From Acidobacteriaceae bacterium (GTDB taxonomy: Bacteria; Acidobacteriota; Terriglobia; Terriglobales; Acidobacteriaceae): a DNA stretch of 15,332 nucleotides. The notes beneath the pieces were generated by a model. It saw nothing but the letters and a program-made list of their open reading frames with translations, was not told the DNA's origin and did not search any database. Positions 1 through 7,219 of this stretch are shown in pieces. The position numbers were made by a program, and so were the translations under genes. Within the stretch, counting starts at the first letter, position 1, and each line of letters starts with the position of its first letter. Location: contig JAOAPG010000286.1 of assembly GCA_025462785.1 (NCBI GenBank), positions 1 through 15,332 on the forward strand. The letters are read 5' to 3'.

Positions 1-322
1 ATTCACGATTCCGGCGCTAAGCACGAGGCGCGCTGACACCGAGTTCGAGCTCAAAGATGGCCAAAGCTTTGTCATTGCTGGATTAATGGACAATCGGCTG
101 ACAAATGTAGGGGACAAGATACCGGGGTTAGGCGATCTCCCCATTATCGGGAATCTTTTTCGCAGCAAAAACCTGCAAAAGAGCAATTCGGAGCTAATGG
201 TTTTGTGTACGGTTCACCGAATTACGCCAAGTGTCCAAGCACCGGAAGGTCCACCCAACCCGAGGCCGTTTCTTGATAAGGACAAATTTGATGGTCCAAA
301 GACGCCTGGCAACAAGAAGTAA
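1..322 (+). CDS. cpaC: Tad pilus outer-membrane secretin, C-terminal fragment (CpaC/RcpA-like)
   Basis: The reading frame is open from the window edge (first complete codon at base 2) to TAA at 320-322, giving the last 106 residues of a longer protein. The visible part matches the end of the secretin beta-barrel domain (type II/III secretin family). It has ALSTRRADTEFELKDGQSF, then FVIAGLMDNR, then KIPGLGDLPIIGNLFRSK, a highly recognisable lip motif, then ELMVLCTVHRI. A proline-rich tail of about 35 residues follows. Secretins of this class form the outer-membrane ring through which the Flp pilus leaves the cell. The next gene, CpaE, starts 24 nt later, so the two are probably cotranscribed. 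The internal ATG at 86 is a methionine in the conserved barrel, not the start. The N-terminal BON and N-domains lie outside the window. The family call is firm; the CpaC/RcpA assignment, rather than another secretin, rests on the neighbours. Confidence 0.93.
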   Translation, partial: FTIPALSTRRADTEFELKDGQSFVIAGLMDNRLTNVGDKIPGLGDLPIIGNLFRSKNLQKSNSELMVLCTVHRITPSVQAPEGPPNPRPFLDKDKFDGPKTPGNKK

Positions 323-345
323 TCAGCAGTTGAGGGAGTAGATCC

Positions 346-1515
346 ATGTCCGAGCTTTCCGTGGTAGTCGTCGCACCGGACAATGAACAGCGCGCCGTAT
401 TGCACCTATTGGTGGATGGTACCGGAGTTGCGAAAACAGAACACGCTGTCGCAAGCTTAATCGTAGCGGCAACCGATCCCATCCTGCGAAAGATTCAGTC
501 AATCAAGCCGGACATTATTCTTGTGGACATTCCCCGAGATGCCGCGCCGGCATTGCAGACGATCGAGTTGCTGCATCAAGAGGTAAGCGGGTCGGCCATT
601 TTCGCCGTGGGGCTGATGTCTCAGCCGCAAGTCATTGTGAATGCAATGCGGTCTGGTGCCCGCGAGTTTATTGGATCGCCTCCCACGCCAACCGATTTAT
701 TGGAAGCTTTCGTTCGACTTAGCGCGGCACGACGCAAAGTACAAAAAGAGGGCATTCGCGGGAAGATATTTACGGTTGTAATCGCCAAGGGGGGAAGCGG
801 CGCGACCACCATCGCAGTAAATCTCGCCCTGGCGTTGCAATCGGCGCACGGCAATGTAGCTTTGGTGGATATGGCGCCACTTGGGCATACGGCGCTACAC
901 CTAAACCTGAAGCCGTTGTTCTCGGTGGAGGATGCAATCCGCAATTTGCATCGCCTTGATAGTTCCCTGCTGGAAAGCTTTACTACTCGGCACAGTACCG
1001 GGCTTCATTTGTTGGCTGGTTCGAACATTCCCCTTGCGATTGAACCCTCGACGGCTGAGTTCGCCCGGCTCTTCGATATGCTCGTGGGTCAATTCCGCTA
1101 CGTGGTCGTGGACGGTTCGTCCCGAAGCGATGCCTCCGCGCGTCTGGTGGGCAATCTGTCGCAGGCAGTCTTGCTGGTTTCTCATGCAGATGTCGCTTCG
1201 TTATGGAGCGCCAATCAGATTCGACAGTATTTAGGGCAGACTGGGGGGAACGAGCGCTTACAGCTTGTTCTCAACCGTTTTCGGAAGATTCCAGGGTTCA
1301 CTGAGGCCGATGTGGAAGCTGCCGCTGGCCTCAAGTTGCTGTGGAAAATCCCCAATCAGTACTTCGCGGCCTCTGCTGCAATTGACCGGGGAATTCCTTT
1401 GGTGCAGCACGGCAACACCGAGATCGCCCGGTCTTTCGCTGGTTTGGCCTCCAGGCTTACCGAAAACGATGCTACCGTGAAACGGGCAGCCTGGTCGTTG
1501 TTCAAAATCAGTTAG
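346..1515 (+). CDS. cpaE: CpaE/TadZ-type pilus localisation ATPase
   Basis: This 389-residue protein has the two-part CpaE/TadZ layout. Residues about 1-125 form an atypical response-regulator receiver-like domain, with the strand DIILVDIP placing D61 at the usual phosphoacceptor position. Residues about 138-380 form a MinD/ParA-like P-loop domain. The deviant Walker A is KGGSGATT (148-155): the signature first lysine (K148) is present, but the P-loop lysine is replaced by alanine. Such replacement occurs in many CpaE/TadZ proteins as I recall them. Other ATPase landmarks are ALVDMAPLG (about 172-180) and YVVVDGSS (252-259). Family members sit at the inner membrane and place the Tad secretion machine at a pole or focus. 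The ATG has a good Shine-Dalgarno GAGGGAG at 332-338. The gene lies between secretin and CpaF, the standard Tad order. Family assignment is strong; whether this copy hydrolyses ATP is uncertain. Confidence 0.92.
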   Translation: MSELSVVVVAPDNEQRAVLHLLVDGTGVAKTEHAVASLIVAATDPILRKIQSIKPDIILVDIPRDAAPALQTIELLHQEVSGSAIFAVGLMSQPQVIVNAMRSGAREFIGSPPTPTDLLEAFVRLSAARRKVQKEGIRGKIFTVVIAKGGSGATTIAVNLALALQSAHGNVALVDMAPLGHTALHLNLKPLFSVEDAIRNLHRLDSSLLESFTTRHSTGLHLLAGSNIPLAIEPSTAEFARLFDMLVGQFRYVVVDGSSRSDASARLVGNLSQAVLLVSHADVASLWSANQIRQYLGQTGGNERLQLVLNRFRKIPGFTEADVEAAAGLKLLWKIPNQYFAASAAIDRGIPLVQHGNTEIARSFAGLASRLTENDATVKRAAWSLFKIS

Positions 1516-1563
1516 GTCTGGAAACCTTGCTACCAATTGCCTTAGTGTAGACCTACGCAATTT

Positions 1564-2859
1564 ATGGCGAACGCGCAGACATTCGAGCGAACCGAATACC
1601 AGCAGGTCAAAGCGGATCTTCATCGCAGGATCCTCGATCGATTGGATCTCGAGAAACTGGGCCGAACACCCGGCCAGGCCGCCCGCGACGAGGTGTTGCT
1701 GCTCATTCGCAATACCGTAAACAGCGAGGCCGTACCACTCAGCTTTGCAGAACGGGAGCGGCTAGCACGGGAAATACTGGATGAGATTTTTGGCCTAGGC
1801 CCGTTGGAGCCGCTCCTCAAAGACCCTACGGTATCTGACATCCTGGTCAACCGATTCGATCGGGTTTATGTGGAGCGTGCCGGTAAGCTCGAACCCACCG
1901 GGCTAAGCTTCAAAGATGACGCGCATCTAATGCAGATTATCGATCGCATTGTGTCGCGAGTGGGACGTCGCGTGGATGAGTCCTCTCCTATGGTCGATGC
2001 ACGTTTGCCGGATGGCTCTCGTGTGAATGCCATTATTCCTCCGCTGGCAATTGATGGCCCATGTCTCTCGATTCGCCGCTTTGGCCGCGATCCTATTACA
2101 GCGCGTAACATGATCGAGAATAAATCCCTGACGGAACCAATGCTCGAACTCCTCTCGGCCATGGTAAAGGGTCGGCTCAACATCCTGATATCCGGCGGAA
2201 CAGGCGCCGGCAAAACTACGCTGCTGAATGTTTTATCGGGCTTCATCCCCAACAATGAACGAGTTGTAACGATTGAGGATGCAGCCGAATTGCAAATGAA
2301 ACAGGAGCATGTGGTGCGACTGGAAACTCGTCCGCCCAACATTGAAGGAAAGGGCGCTATCCGGCAACGACAATTGGTTATTAACAGCCTGCGCATGCGT
2401 CCCGATCGCATTGTGGTCGGTGAGGTTCGCGGCGAAGAAGCCTTCGACATGCTGCAGGCCATGAATACCGGACATGAAGGCTCCCTCACGACCGTGCACG
2501 CAAATTCTCAACGCGATGCATTGGCGCGGCTGGAAAATATGTTCTCCATGGCGAGCCTCAATATTCCGGAACGAGCGATGCGGACTCAGATCGCATCGGC
2601 TATTCACGGGGTGGTGCAAATTGCGCGCATGGCCGATGGCACGCGTAAAGTGGTCGGCCTCTCGGAAGTGACAGGCATGGAAGGCGATGTTATTGCGATG
2701 CAAGAGATTTTTCTCTTCGAACGCCAGGGGATCGATGAAAGCGGCAAGGTGAGAGGCGCGTTCCGCGCAACAGGGATCAGACCGAGTTTCTCCACTCGCC
2801 TCGCAACCGGCGGGCTCCGTCTGCGCCCTGCGTTGTTCGATTCCAGGATGGAGGTCTAG
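1564..2859 (+). CDS. cpaF: Tad pilus assembly/secretion ATPase CpaF (TadA)
   Basis: This 431-residue protein has every mark of the type II/IV secretion ATPase family, CpaF/TadA branch. After an N-terminal helical region it shows GLGPLEPLLKDPTVSDILVN (77-96), Walker A GGTGAGKTT (211-219), an Asp box VVTIEDAAEL (234-243), Walker B RIVVGEVRGEE (282-292), and a His box TGHEGSLTTVHAN (302-314). It forms a cytoplasmic hexamer that powers Flp pilus extension, and possibly retraction, through the TadB/TadC platform. Its length is normal for the family. The ATG at 1564 is the first possible start, because the frame is closed by TAG at 1543-1545. I see no convincing Shine-Dalgarno in the 48-nt gap after CpaE, so initiation may be weak or depend on coupling. 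TadB follows after 22 nt. The C-terminal extension past about residue 395 is basic and less conserved. Confidence 0.96.
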   Translation: MANAQTFERTEYQQVKADLHRRILDRLDLEKLGRTPGQAARDEVLLLIRNTVNSEAVPLSFAERERLAREILDEIFGLGPLEPLLKDPTVSDILVNRFDRVYVERAGKLEPTGLSFKDDAHLMQIIDRIVSRVGRRVDESSPMVDARLPDGSRVNAIIPPLAIDGPCLSIRRFGRDPITARNMIENKSLTEPMLELLSAMVKGRLNILISGGTGAGKTTLLNVLSGFIPNNERVVTIEDAAELQMKQEHVVRLETRPPNIEGKGAIRQRQLVINSLRMRPDRIVVGEVRGEEAFDMLQAMNTGHEGSLTTVHANSQRDALARLENMFSMASLNIPERAMRTQIASAIHGVVQIARMADGTRKVVGLSEVTGMEGDVIAMQEIFLFERQGIDESGKVRGAFRATGIRPSFSTRLATGGLRLRPALFDSRMEV

Positions 2860-2881
2860 GAAACCGGGAGGTTTCTTTCAC

Positions 2882-3868
2882 ATGTCGGTCCTCATTGCAA
2901 TCGCGGCCTTTTTTCTGGTGGCTGTTCTGGTGTTTGCGATCGGTTCCCTCCTGGACCAACGCAGCGCCCAAGCTCGTTTGATTCGTGAGCGCCTGGCTAC
3001 AGTAGAGAAATCGGCAGAGCGCGCACCCAGCGAGGAGCTTGCGCTCTTACGCGATGAGATGTTGAGCAAGATCCCCGCGCTTGATAATCTTCTGCGCCGG
3101 TCTGCTCAAGTGTCGAGTTTGCAAACTCTCCTCGCTCAGGCGGACCTTGGCATCCGGGCCGGGAATATTTTGATCTTATGCGTAGTAAGTGGAGTGATTT
3201 TTGGCACGGTCGCTGTCGTGGTCACGGCTTCGATGCCAGCACGGGAAGCTACCTTTACCCGGGTGCTTGGCTTGGTTGTGGGGACGATCCTGCCGTACTG
3301 GTACGCATCCTATCGTCGCAATAAACGCTTTCAAAGATTCGAGGAATTGTTCCCCGAGGCAATCGATACGCTCGCTCGTGCGGTGCGCGCTGGCCACGCT
3401 TTCACGACTGCATTGGAGCTGATTGCCAATGAAATTTCTGAACCTATAGCCACGGAATTCAGAAAATTATTCGAGGAGCAGAAATTCGGCCTGCCAGTAC
3501 GCGATGCCTTGCTCAACTTGACTGAACGCATGCCCCTGGTAGACGTAAAGTTCTTCGTGACTGCGGTCATGTTGCAGCGCGAAACGGGCGGCAACCTGGC
3601 GGAGATTCTCGACAATCTTTCTTATGTGATTCGAGAACGCTTCAAGATTCTGCGCCAGGTGCGTGTCTACACTGCTCAAGGACGCTTGACCATGCTTCTC
3701 CTGATGGCGCTGCCTCCTATCATCGTCGTGATCATGCTGGTCATGAATCCAGCATTTATTAGCCCTTTGTTTTCGGATCCCTTAGGACACACTTTTTTGG
3801 TTATTGGAATTACGCTTCAAACCATAGGCTATTTTGTGATTCGGAAGATTATTCAGATACAGGTGTAA
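2882..3868 (+). CDS. tadB: Tad inner-membrane platform protein TadB
   Basis: This 328-residue polytopic protein has a T2SSF (GspF-like) domain. Membrane segments lie near residues 3-22, 94-116, 124-144, 270-289 and 302-321. The cytoplasmic T2SSF helices fall at about 155-265, with FPEAIDTLARAVRAGHAFTT (157-176) and MLQRETGGNLAEILDNLS (230-247), both typical of TadB. In the Tad system TadB and TadC form the inner-membrane platform on which the CpaF motor acts to assemble the Flp pilus. The ATG is preceded by GGGAGG at 2866-2871 with 10 nt spacing, which supports this start. Length, topology and position between CpaF and TadC are all standard. I see no disruption. Confidence 0.94.
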   Translation: MSVLIAIAAFFLVAVLVFAIGSLLDQRSAQARLIRERLATVEKSAERAPSEELALLRDEMLSKIPALDNLLRRSAQVSSLQTLLAQADLGIRAGNILILCVVSGVIFGTVAVVVTASMPAREATFTRVLGLVVGTILPYWYASYRRNKRFQRFEELFPEAIDTLARAVRAGHAFTTALELIANEISEPIATEFRKLFEEQKFGLPVRDALLNLTERMPLVDVKFFVTAVMLQRETGGNLAEILDNLSYVIRERFKILRQVRVYTAQGRLTMLLLMALPPIIVVIMLVMNPAFISPLFSDPLGHTFLVIGITLQTIGYFVIRKIIQIQV

Positions 3869-3884
3869 ACGGGTTCAGTCGCTC

Positions 3885-4784
3885 ATGGCATTGGTATTGG
3901 CAGTTATTTTGTTCCTGACGATCGCGTTAGTGGTGTTCTCCTTCGGCGCTGCCGTATATGCTCCTTCGTCAGTTCTGGGATCGCGTTTGCGTTCCTTGAG
4001 CTGGCAAAAGGCGGCACTGAAGCAAAAGCCAGCGTTCCGGGAGCGGTTCGAGCAGGCTCTCGATCCTCTAAGTAAGGCTTTACCTCTATCGCCGAGCGAA
4101 GTATCGCGAACACGTGGATGGTTGATCGAAGCGGGACTGCGCGACAGCCGACACTTGAGCTTGTACGTTGGAAGTAGGGTCTTACTGGCCTTTTTAGCGT
4201 TGGTAATCGCGCTAGCTGCAGGCGCAAGTAGTCCCACGTTGCTGGTGGGAATTCCGGCCATGGGTTTTTTCCTGCCGCGATTCGCGTTGAAGAGGATGAT
4301 TGCAAAACGTCAACGCCGCATTACTTTGGGCTTGCCGGATGCTTTGGATCTTACTGTGATATGCGTGGAAGCGGGTCTCGCGCTGGACCAAGCCATGATG
4401 AGAGTCGGGGAAGACCTTCGTCATGCGCATCCTGAACTGAGCGACGAATTCTATTTGGTCAATTTGGAAATGCGTGCCGGTAAGGCGCGAGCCGAAGCTC
4501 TGCGCAATCTTGCAGCTCGAACCGGGGTCAATGATGTGCGCGCGCTGGTTGCCACCTTAGTACAAACTGATCGCTTCGGAACGAGCGTGGCGCAAGCTTT
4601 GCGTGTACATTCGGACTCCCTCCGCACAGAGCGCCGACAGAGGGCAGAAGAGCAAGCCGCGAAGACGACTATCAAGATGGTCATTCCGCTGGTTGTATTT
4701 ATTCTGCCGTCGATCATTCTTGTGAGCCTGGGGCCCGCTATTATTCAACTCATTCGAACTTTCGCGCCGGAGATGGCGCGATGA
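3885..4784 (+). CDS. tadC: Tad inner-membrane platform protein TadC
   Basis: This 299-residue protein is the second T2SSF-domain platform subunit. Membrane segments lie at about 2-24, 96-113, 117-134 and 264-291. The T2SSF region begins at GLPDALDLTVICVEAGLALD (149-168) and continues through LVQTDRFGTSVAQALRVHSD (225-244) to a basic helix around 248-262, a pattern characteristic of TadC. It partners TadB under the CpaF ATPase. It starts 16 nt after TadB. The spacer holds no clear Shine-Dalgarno, so coupling to TadB translation is likely. The stop TGA (4782-4784) overlaps an ATG at 4781 that opens a short ORF running to the DUF192 gene. The TadC family call is firm from order and motifs. Confidence 0.93.
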   Translation: MALVLAVILFLTIALVVFSFGAAVYAPSSVLGSRLRSLSWQKAALKQKPAFRERFEQALDPLSKALPLSPSEVSRTRGWLIEAGLRDSRHLSLYVGSRVLLAFLALVIALAAGASSPTLLVGIPAMGFFLPRFALKRMIAKRQRRITLGLPDALDLTVICVEAGLALDQAMMRVGEDLRHAHPELSDEFYLVNLEMRAGKARAEALRNLAARTGVNDVRALVATLVQTDRFGTSVAQALRVHSDSLRTERRQRAEEQAAKTTIKMVIPLVVFILPSIILVSLGPAIIQLIRTFAPEMAR

Positions 4785-4867
4785 GAAGTACCTCAATGCA
4801 AAAAGCGCGGTGCTCATTTGCCCGGCAGTCCCGCGTTGGTGAGAAGTTTGCGAATTGGGAGCTGTGA
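4781..4867 (+). CDS. Possible 28-residue coupled small ORF between tadC and the DUF192 gene
   Basis: An ATG at 4781 overlaps the TadC stop as ATGA, and GGAG at 4769-4772 lies 8 nt upstream, a good ribosome binding site. The frame runs 28 codons to TGA at 4865-4867, which overlaps the ATG of the DUF192 gene as TGATG. The peptide is basic and hydrophilic (start MRSTSMQKARCSF, end KFANWEL), with no membrane segment or known motif. The arrangement looks like a translational relay carrying ribosomes across the otherwise untranslated 82-nt gap from tadC to the next gene. It could also be chance, since short frames with both overlaps do occur. I assign no function to the peptide. Conservation of the overlaps in relatives would decide. 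Confidence 0.35.
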   Translation: MRSTSMQKARCSFARQSRVGEKFANWEL

Positions 4868-5274
4868 TGTTTTCCCAACGGGCAGTTGCATCTGCCTTTA
4901 ATCTGACCCGCAACGCCTATCTAGCTACTCGTCTCGTTGTGGCAGGAACCCACTGGTCTCGCTTTCGCGGCCTCATGGGCACCGATTCCCATGAGTTTCC
5001 GTCGGGAAGAGGATTGTGGATCATTCCTTCTTGCGGAGTGCATACCTTTGGCATGCGCTTCCCCATCGATGTTGCTTACCTTGACGATCACAAGGTCATA
5101 GTTCACCTGGAACATGGGCTAAAGCCTTGGCGTGTGGCCGCCTTTCGGCTAAATGCAAGATCGATACTCGAACTTCCCGAAACTACTCTCGATTCAACGG
5201 GAACATCGGTAGGCGATCAGATTAAAATCTCTACTACACCGGACGAACGTATTCAGGCGGACCTGCGTGAATGA
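4867..5274 (+). CDS. DUF192 family protein
   Basis: This 135-residue protein belongs to DUF192 (PF02643), a small beta-rich family of unknown function. It shows the family's hallmark segments in order: an N-terminal NLTRNAYLATRLVVAGT (12-28), RFRGLMG (32-38), GLWIIPSCGVHTFGMRFPID (49-68, the core motif), VAYLDDHKVIVH (69-80), a KPWR turn (86-89), LELPE (101-105), and a terminal GDQIKIS (116-122). There is no signal peptide, although some family members have one. I chose ATG 4867 because GGGAG at 4857-4861 lies 5 nt upstream and the family normally starts close to this motif. TTG at 4855 and GTG at 4864 are the alternatives and fit the ribosome site poorly. The gene is coupled to the small ORF upstream and overlaps the TonB-like gene by 8 nt. 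Its position at the end of a Tad operon suggests a role with pilus or envelope assembly, but this is inference. Confidence 0.88.
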   Translation: MFSQRAVASAFNLTRNAYLATRLVVAGTHWSRFRGLMGTDSHEFPSGRGLWIIPSCGVHTFGMRFPIDVAYLDDHKVIVHLEHGLKPWRVAAFRLNARSILELPETTLDSTGTSVGDQIKISTTPDERIQADLRE

Positions 5275-7216
5275 TGTAGCCATCCTCGACGACGCCCCCA
5301 AACTCTTAGTGGAGTGGTCTTCTCCGTGGGATGAATTCCGAACATCTATTGGGCCCGCCCTCCGTCATTCGCCACAACGTCTTTCAGCAGAAACTCCCGT
5401 AGGACTGTTCCCTTATCGCGGTCTCTTGCTTTCCTGGGCAGTTGAAGCAGCGTTGCTGTTTGCTGCCATCGTTTTGCCCGGGAAAATGTCCACCGTACGC
5501 CCTTACGAAACAGCGCCACGTCCCAAGTACGACGTCATCTACTACTCCGGGAACGAACTGCCTCAAACTGAGGACGCGGGCGGAACCCGAGCCGGACGCG
5601 CTGGTATTTCAGGAGGACAGCAGGCGCATCATGATACGCAAACCATTCGCGTCGCACGCGGGGAGACAGCTCGGGAAAAGGTGGTGGATGCTCCGAAACT
5701 GAATCTACCTCGCGCCGATTCAGCGGTTGCGAATTTACTAGCCTACAAATCAGTCCTGGGACCCGCTCCGACGAAAGGGCTGCAATCGTCTATTCGGCGC
5801 CCCGACATGGCAATGAGCCCTGTAGCGCCGTCGCCGGAGCTTCGTCGTGACGACATTACTGTTCGCCAAATAATGAATTCGGCAGTTCTAGCTCCTTCGC
5901 CCAGTGTGCCCCAACACGACGTAGCGTTGCTTCATATGCCAGGTAACACCGCGGTCCAGGTTATTGCCCCGCCCGTTTCCGCCCCGGAAAGGATAACGAG
6001 TCTAGCTCCGAAACTTACGCTTCCTGCTCCGGCCGTAGTCGCACCGGCTCCTCAGTTTTCTCGCGACGTAGCGAAGTCCGGGCCGGGATTCGGGCCTGAA
6101 TTGAGTAAGCAAGTGATTCCGCCACCCGCGCAAGTCGAAAACAGCGCCGCGCGGCGCACTTTGGCAGGATTGGGCAGCAGCGGTGTAGTGGCCCCGACGG
6201 AGCGCCTGAGTGACGGTTCAATTCGACATCAATCAAATGCTGGGTTGGGAATGCCTGGTGTAATCGCACCGTCTCCCACCATTTCAGAAACGAATTCCTC
6301 GAGTAGTTCACGGAACGGAAGTCGCGGTAGGGGCTTGGGAAATTCCGCGTCTGCAGGAGTGATCGGGCCGCCGGCGACCGCCAAGAGCGCCGGAGAAGCA
6401 GGAACCGGCGTAGTGGTTTCAAATCAACCGGGTTCCGCTGTTGGCGTACCAAACAGCGCGTCTGGAGCTACTGCCATGTCACCAACAGGAGCAGCTAAGT
6501 CCGGCCTCGGCGGTTCCGGCGGTGGGTCAGGCATAGGTCGCGGCGCTGCCGCAGGCAGCGGGGTGGCCGGTACAGACCACGGTGCCGGGAAAGCAAACGA
6601 CGGACACGGATCGGACACTATCGCACGTAATGGAATATCGCCCTTGCCTGGGCCGGGTGGTACCCGATCTGGAGCCGCAGGAAAACCAGCTATGCCTGGC
6701 ATATCAGTAAGCGGAGGCAACAAGACGATCACGCTGCCCAGCTTTGGAGCCGACCCGAATCAGCCTGCTGCTCCCGGGCGGTCGAATGCAAACAAAGCGG
6801 AAGAAGGTCCTGGGATCACAATCGTCGCAACTTCCCGTTCGGGGGGCGCTTTCAACATGTACGGTACATTGAAGGGCGACAACTATACGATTTATATCGA
6901 CACCGCCCTAGGGACCGCCGTCATGCAGTTTGCCGATCCGAAGTCCGCTGCTCACGCCTATGCCGGAGACCTAGTTTCTCCCCAGGCAATACGCGCCGAT
7001 GTGCCGGCAAATTTGCATCGTTCACGGCTCGTGTTTGCCTGCGTTCTCGATCGTGCGGGATTGCTGAAGAACATTCGGATCCTGGAGTCTAACGGGACGG
7101 ACGTAACCAGCAAAGTGCTCGCCGCTCTGCCAAGCTGGAAGTTTCGTCCTGCCATGCGCGGCAAGCTTCCCGTAGAAGTCGATGCCATTCTTGGATTCGA
7201 CATCGACACCCGATAA
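5267..7216 (+). CDS. TonB C-terminal domain protein with long repetitive Pro/Ala/Gly linker
   Basis: This 649-residue protein is likely anchored in the inner membrane. A cytoplasmic N-terminus of about 50 residues precedes one hydrophobic segment (50-71). A long periplasmic linker follows, Pro/Ala-rich (about 140-345) and then Gly/Ser/Ala-rich (345-480). The folded end (515-649) closes with a TonB_C-like region: RSRLVFACVLDRAGLLKNIR (585-604), ESNGTDVTSKVLAALPSWKF (607-626), RPAM (627-630). TonB-type proteins carry proton-motive force from ExbB/ExbD to outer-membrane receptors, but neither ExbB nor ExbD is in the window. The linker contains nine copies of a [VIP]-[VLI]-[AGP]-P motif spaced 22-33 residues apart. 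The GTG start overlaps the DUF192 stop by 8 nt and has AGGCGG at 5255-5260, 6 nt upstream. The ATGs at 5271/5274 run into TAG at once in another frame. The coupling ties it to the Tad operon; a role in pilus or secretin energisation is conjecture. Confidence 0.82.
   Translation: MNDVAILDDAPKLLVEWSSPWDEFRTSIGPALRHSPQRLSAETPVGLFPYRGLLLSWAVEAALLFAAIVLPGKMSTVRPYETAPRPKYDVIYYSGNELPQTEDAGGTRAGRAGISGGQQAHHDTQTIRVARGETAREKVVDAPKLNLPRADSAVANLLAYKSVLGPAPTKGLQSSIRRPDMAMSPVAPSPELRRDDITVRQIMNSAVLAPSPSVPQHDVALLHMPGNTAVQVIAPPVSAPERITSLAPKLTLPAPAVVAPAPQFSRDVAKSGPGFGPELSKQVIPPPAQVENSAARRTLAGLGSSGVVAPTERLSDGSIRHQSNAGLGMPGVIAPSPTISETNSSSSSRNGSRGRGLGNSASAGVIGPPATAKSAGEAGTGVVVSNQPGSAVGVPNSASGATAMSPTGAAKSGLGGSGGGSGIGRGAAAGSGVAGTDHGAGKANDGHGSDTIARNGISPLPGPGGTRSGAAGKPAMPGISVSGGNKTITLPSFGADPNQPAAPGRSNANKAEEGPGITIVATSRSGGAFNMYGTLKGDNYTIYIDTALGTAVMQFADPKSAAHAYAGDLVSPQAIRADVPANLHRSRLVFACVLDRAGLLKNIRILESNGTDVTSKVLAALPSWKFRPAMRGKLPVEVDAILGFDIDTR
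5753..6382 (+). repeat. Nine-copy degenerate 22-26-residue repeat inside the TonB-like linker
   Basis: Within the TonB-like protein the motif [VIP]-[VLI]-[AGP]-P begins at residues 163 (VLGPAP), 185 (PVAPSP), 207 (VLAPSP), 232 (VIAPPV), 257 (VVAPAP), 283 (VIPPPA), 307 (VVAPTE), 332 (VIAPSP) and 365 (VIGPPA). The spacings are 22, 22, 25, 25, 26, 24, 25 and 33 residues. The last three copies are also preceded by related Gly/Ala/Ser-rich stretches (AGLGSSG, AGLGMPG, GNSASAG). Sequence between the motifs is hardly conserved, so this is an old or functionally constrained protein repeat rather than a recent DNA tandem duplication. It could set a regular extended-linker geometry across the periplasm. 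Confidence 0.7.
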
Positions 7217-7219
7217 TCT

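Noticed and set aside
1866..2489. 207-residue minus-strand frame opposite cpaF
   Set aside because: Antisense to a highly conserved ATPase; composition rich in Ser/Arg/Thr as expected for a shadow frame, with no motif.
4855..4866. TTG 4855 or GTG 4864 as start of the DUF192 gene
   Set aside because: GGGAG at 4857-4861 overlaps or lies too close to these codons but is well placed for ATG 4867.
6015..6732. Minus-strand frames opposite the TonB-like linker
   Set aside because: Explained by the GC-rich repetitive coding sequence on the + strand; Pro/Arg-rich with no recognisable domain.
6830..7216. Reading the TonB-like protein as an FHA or pilus adhesin because of the Gly-rich region
   Set aside because: The C-terminal SWKFRPAM context and preceding VLDRAGLLKNIRILESNG fit TonB_C; no adhesin or sortase features are seen.
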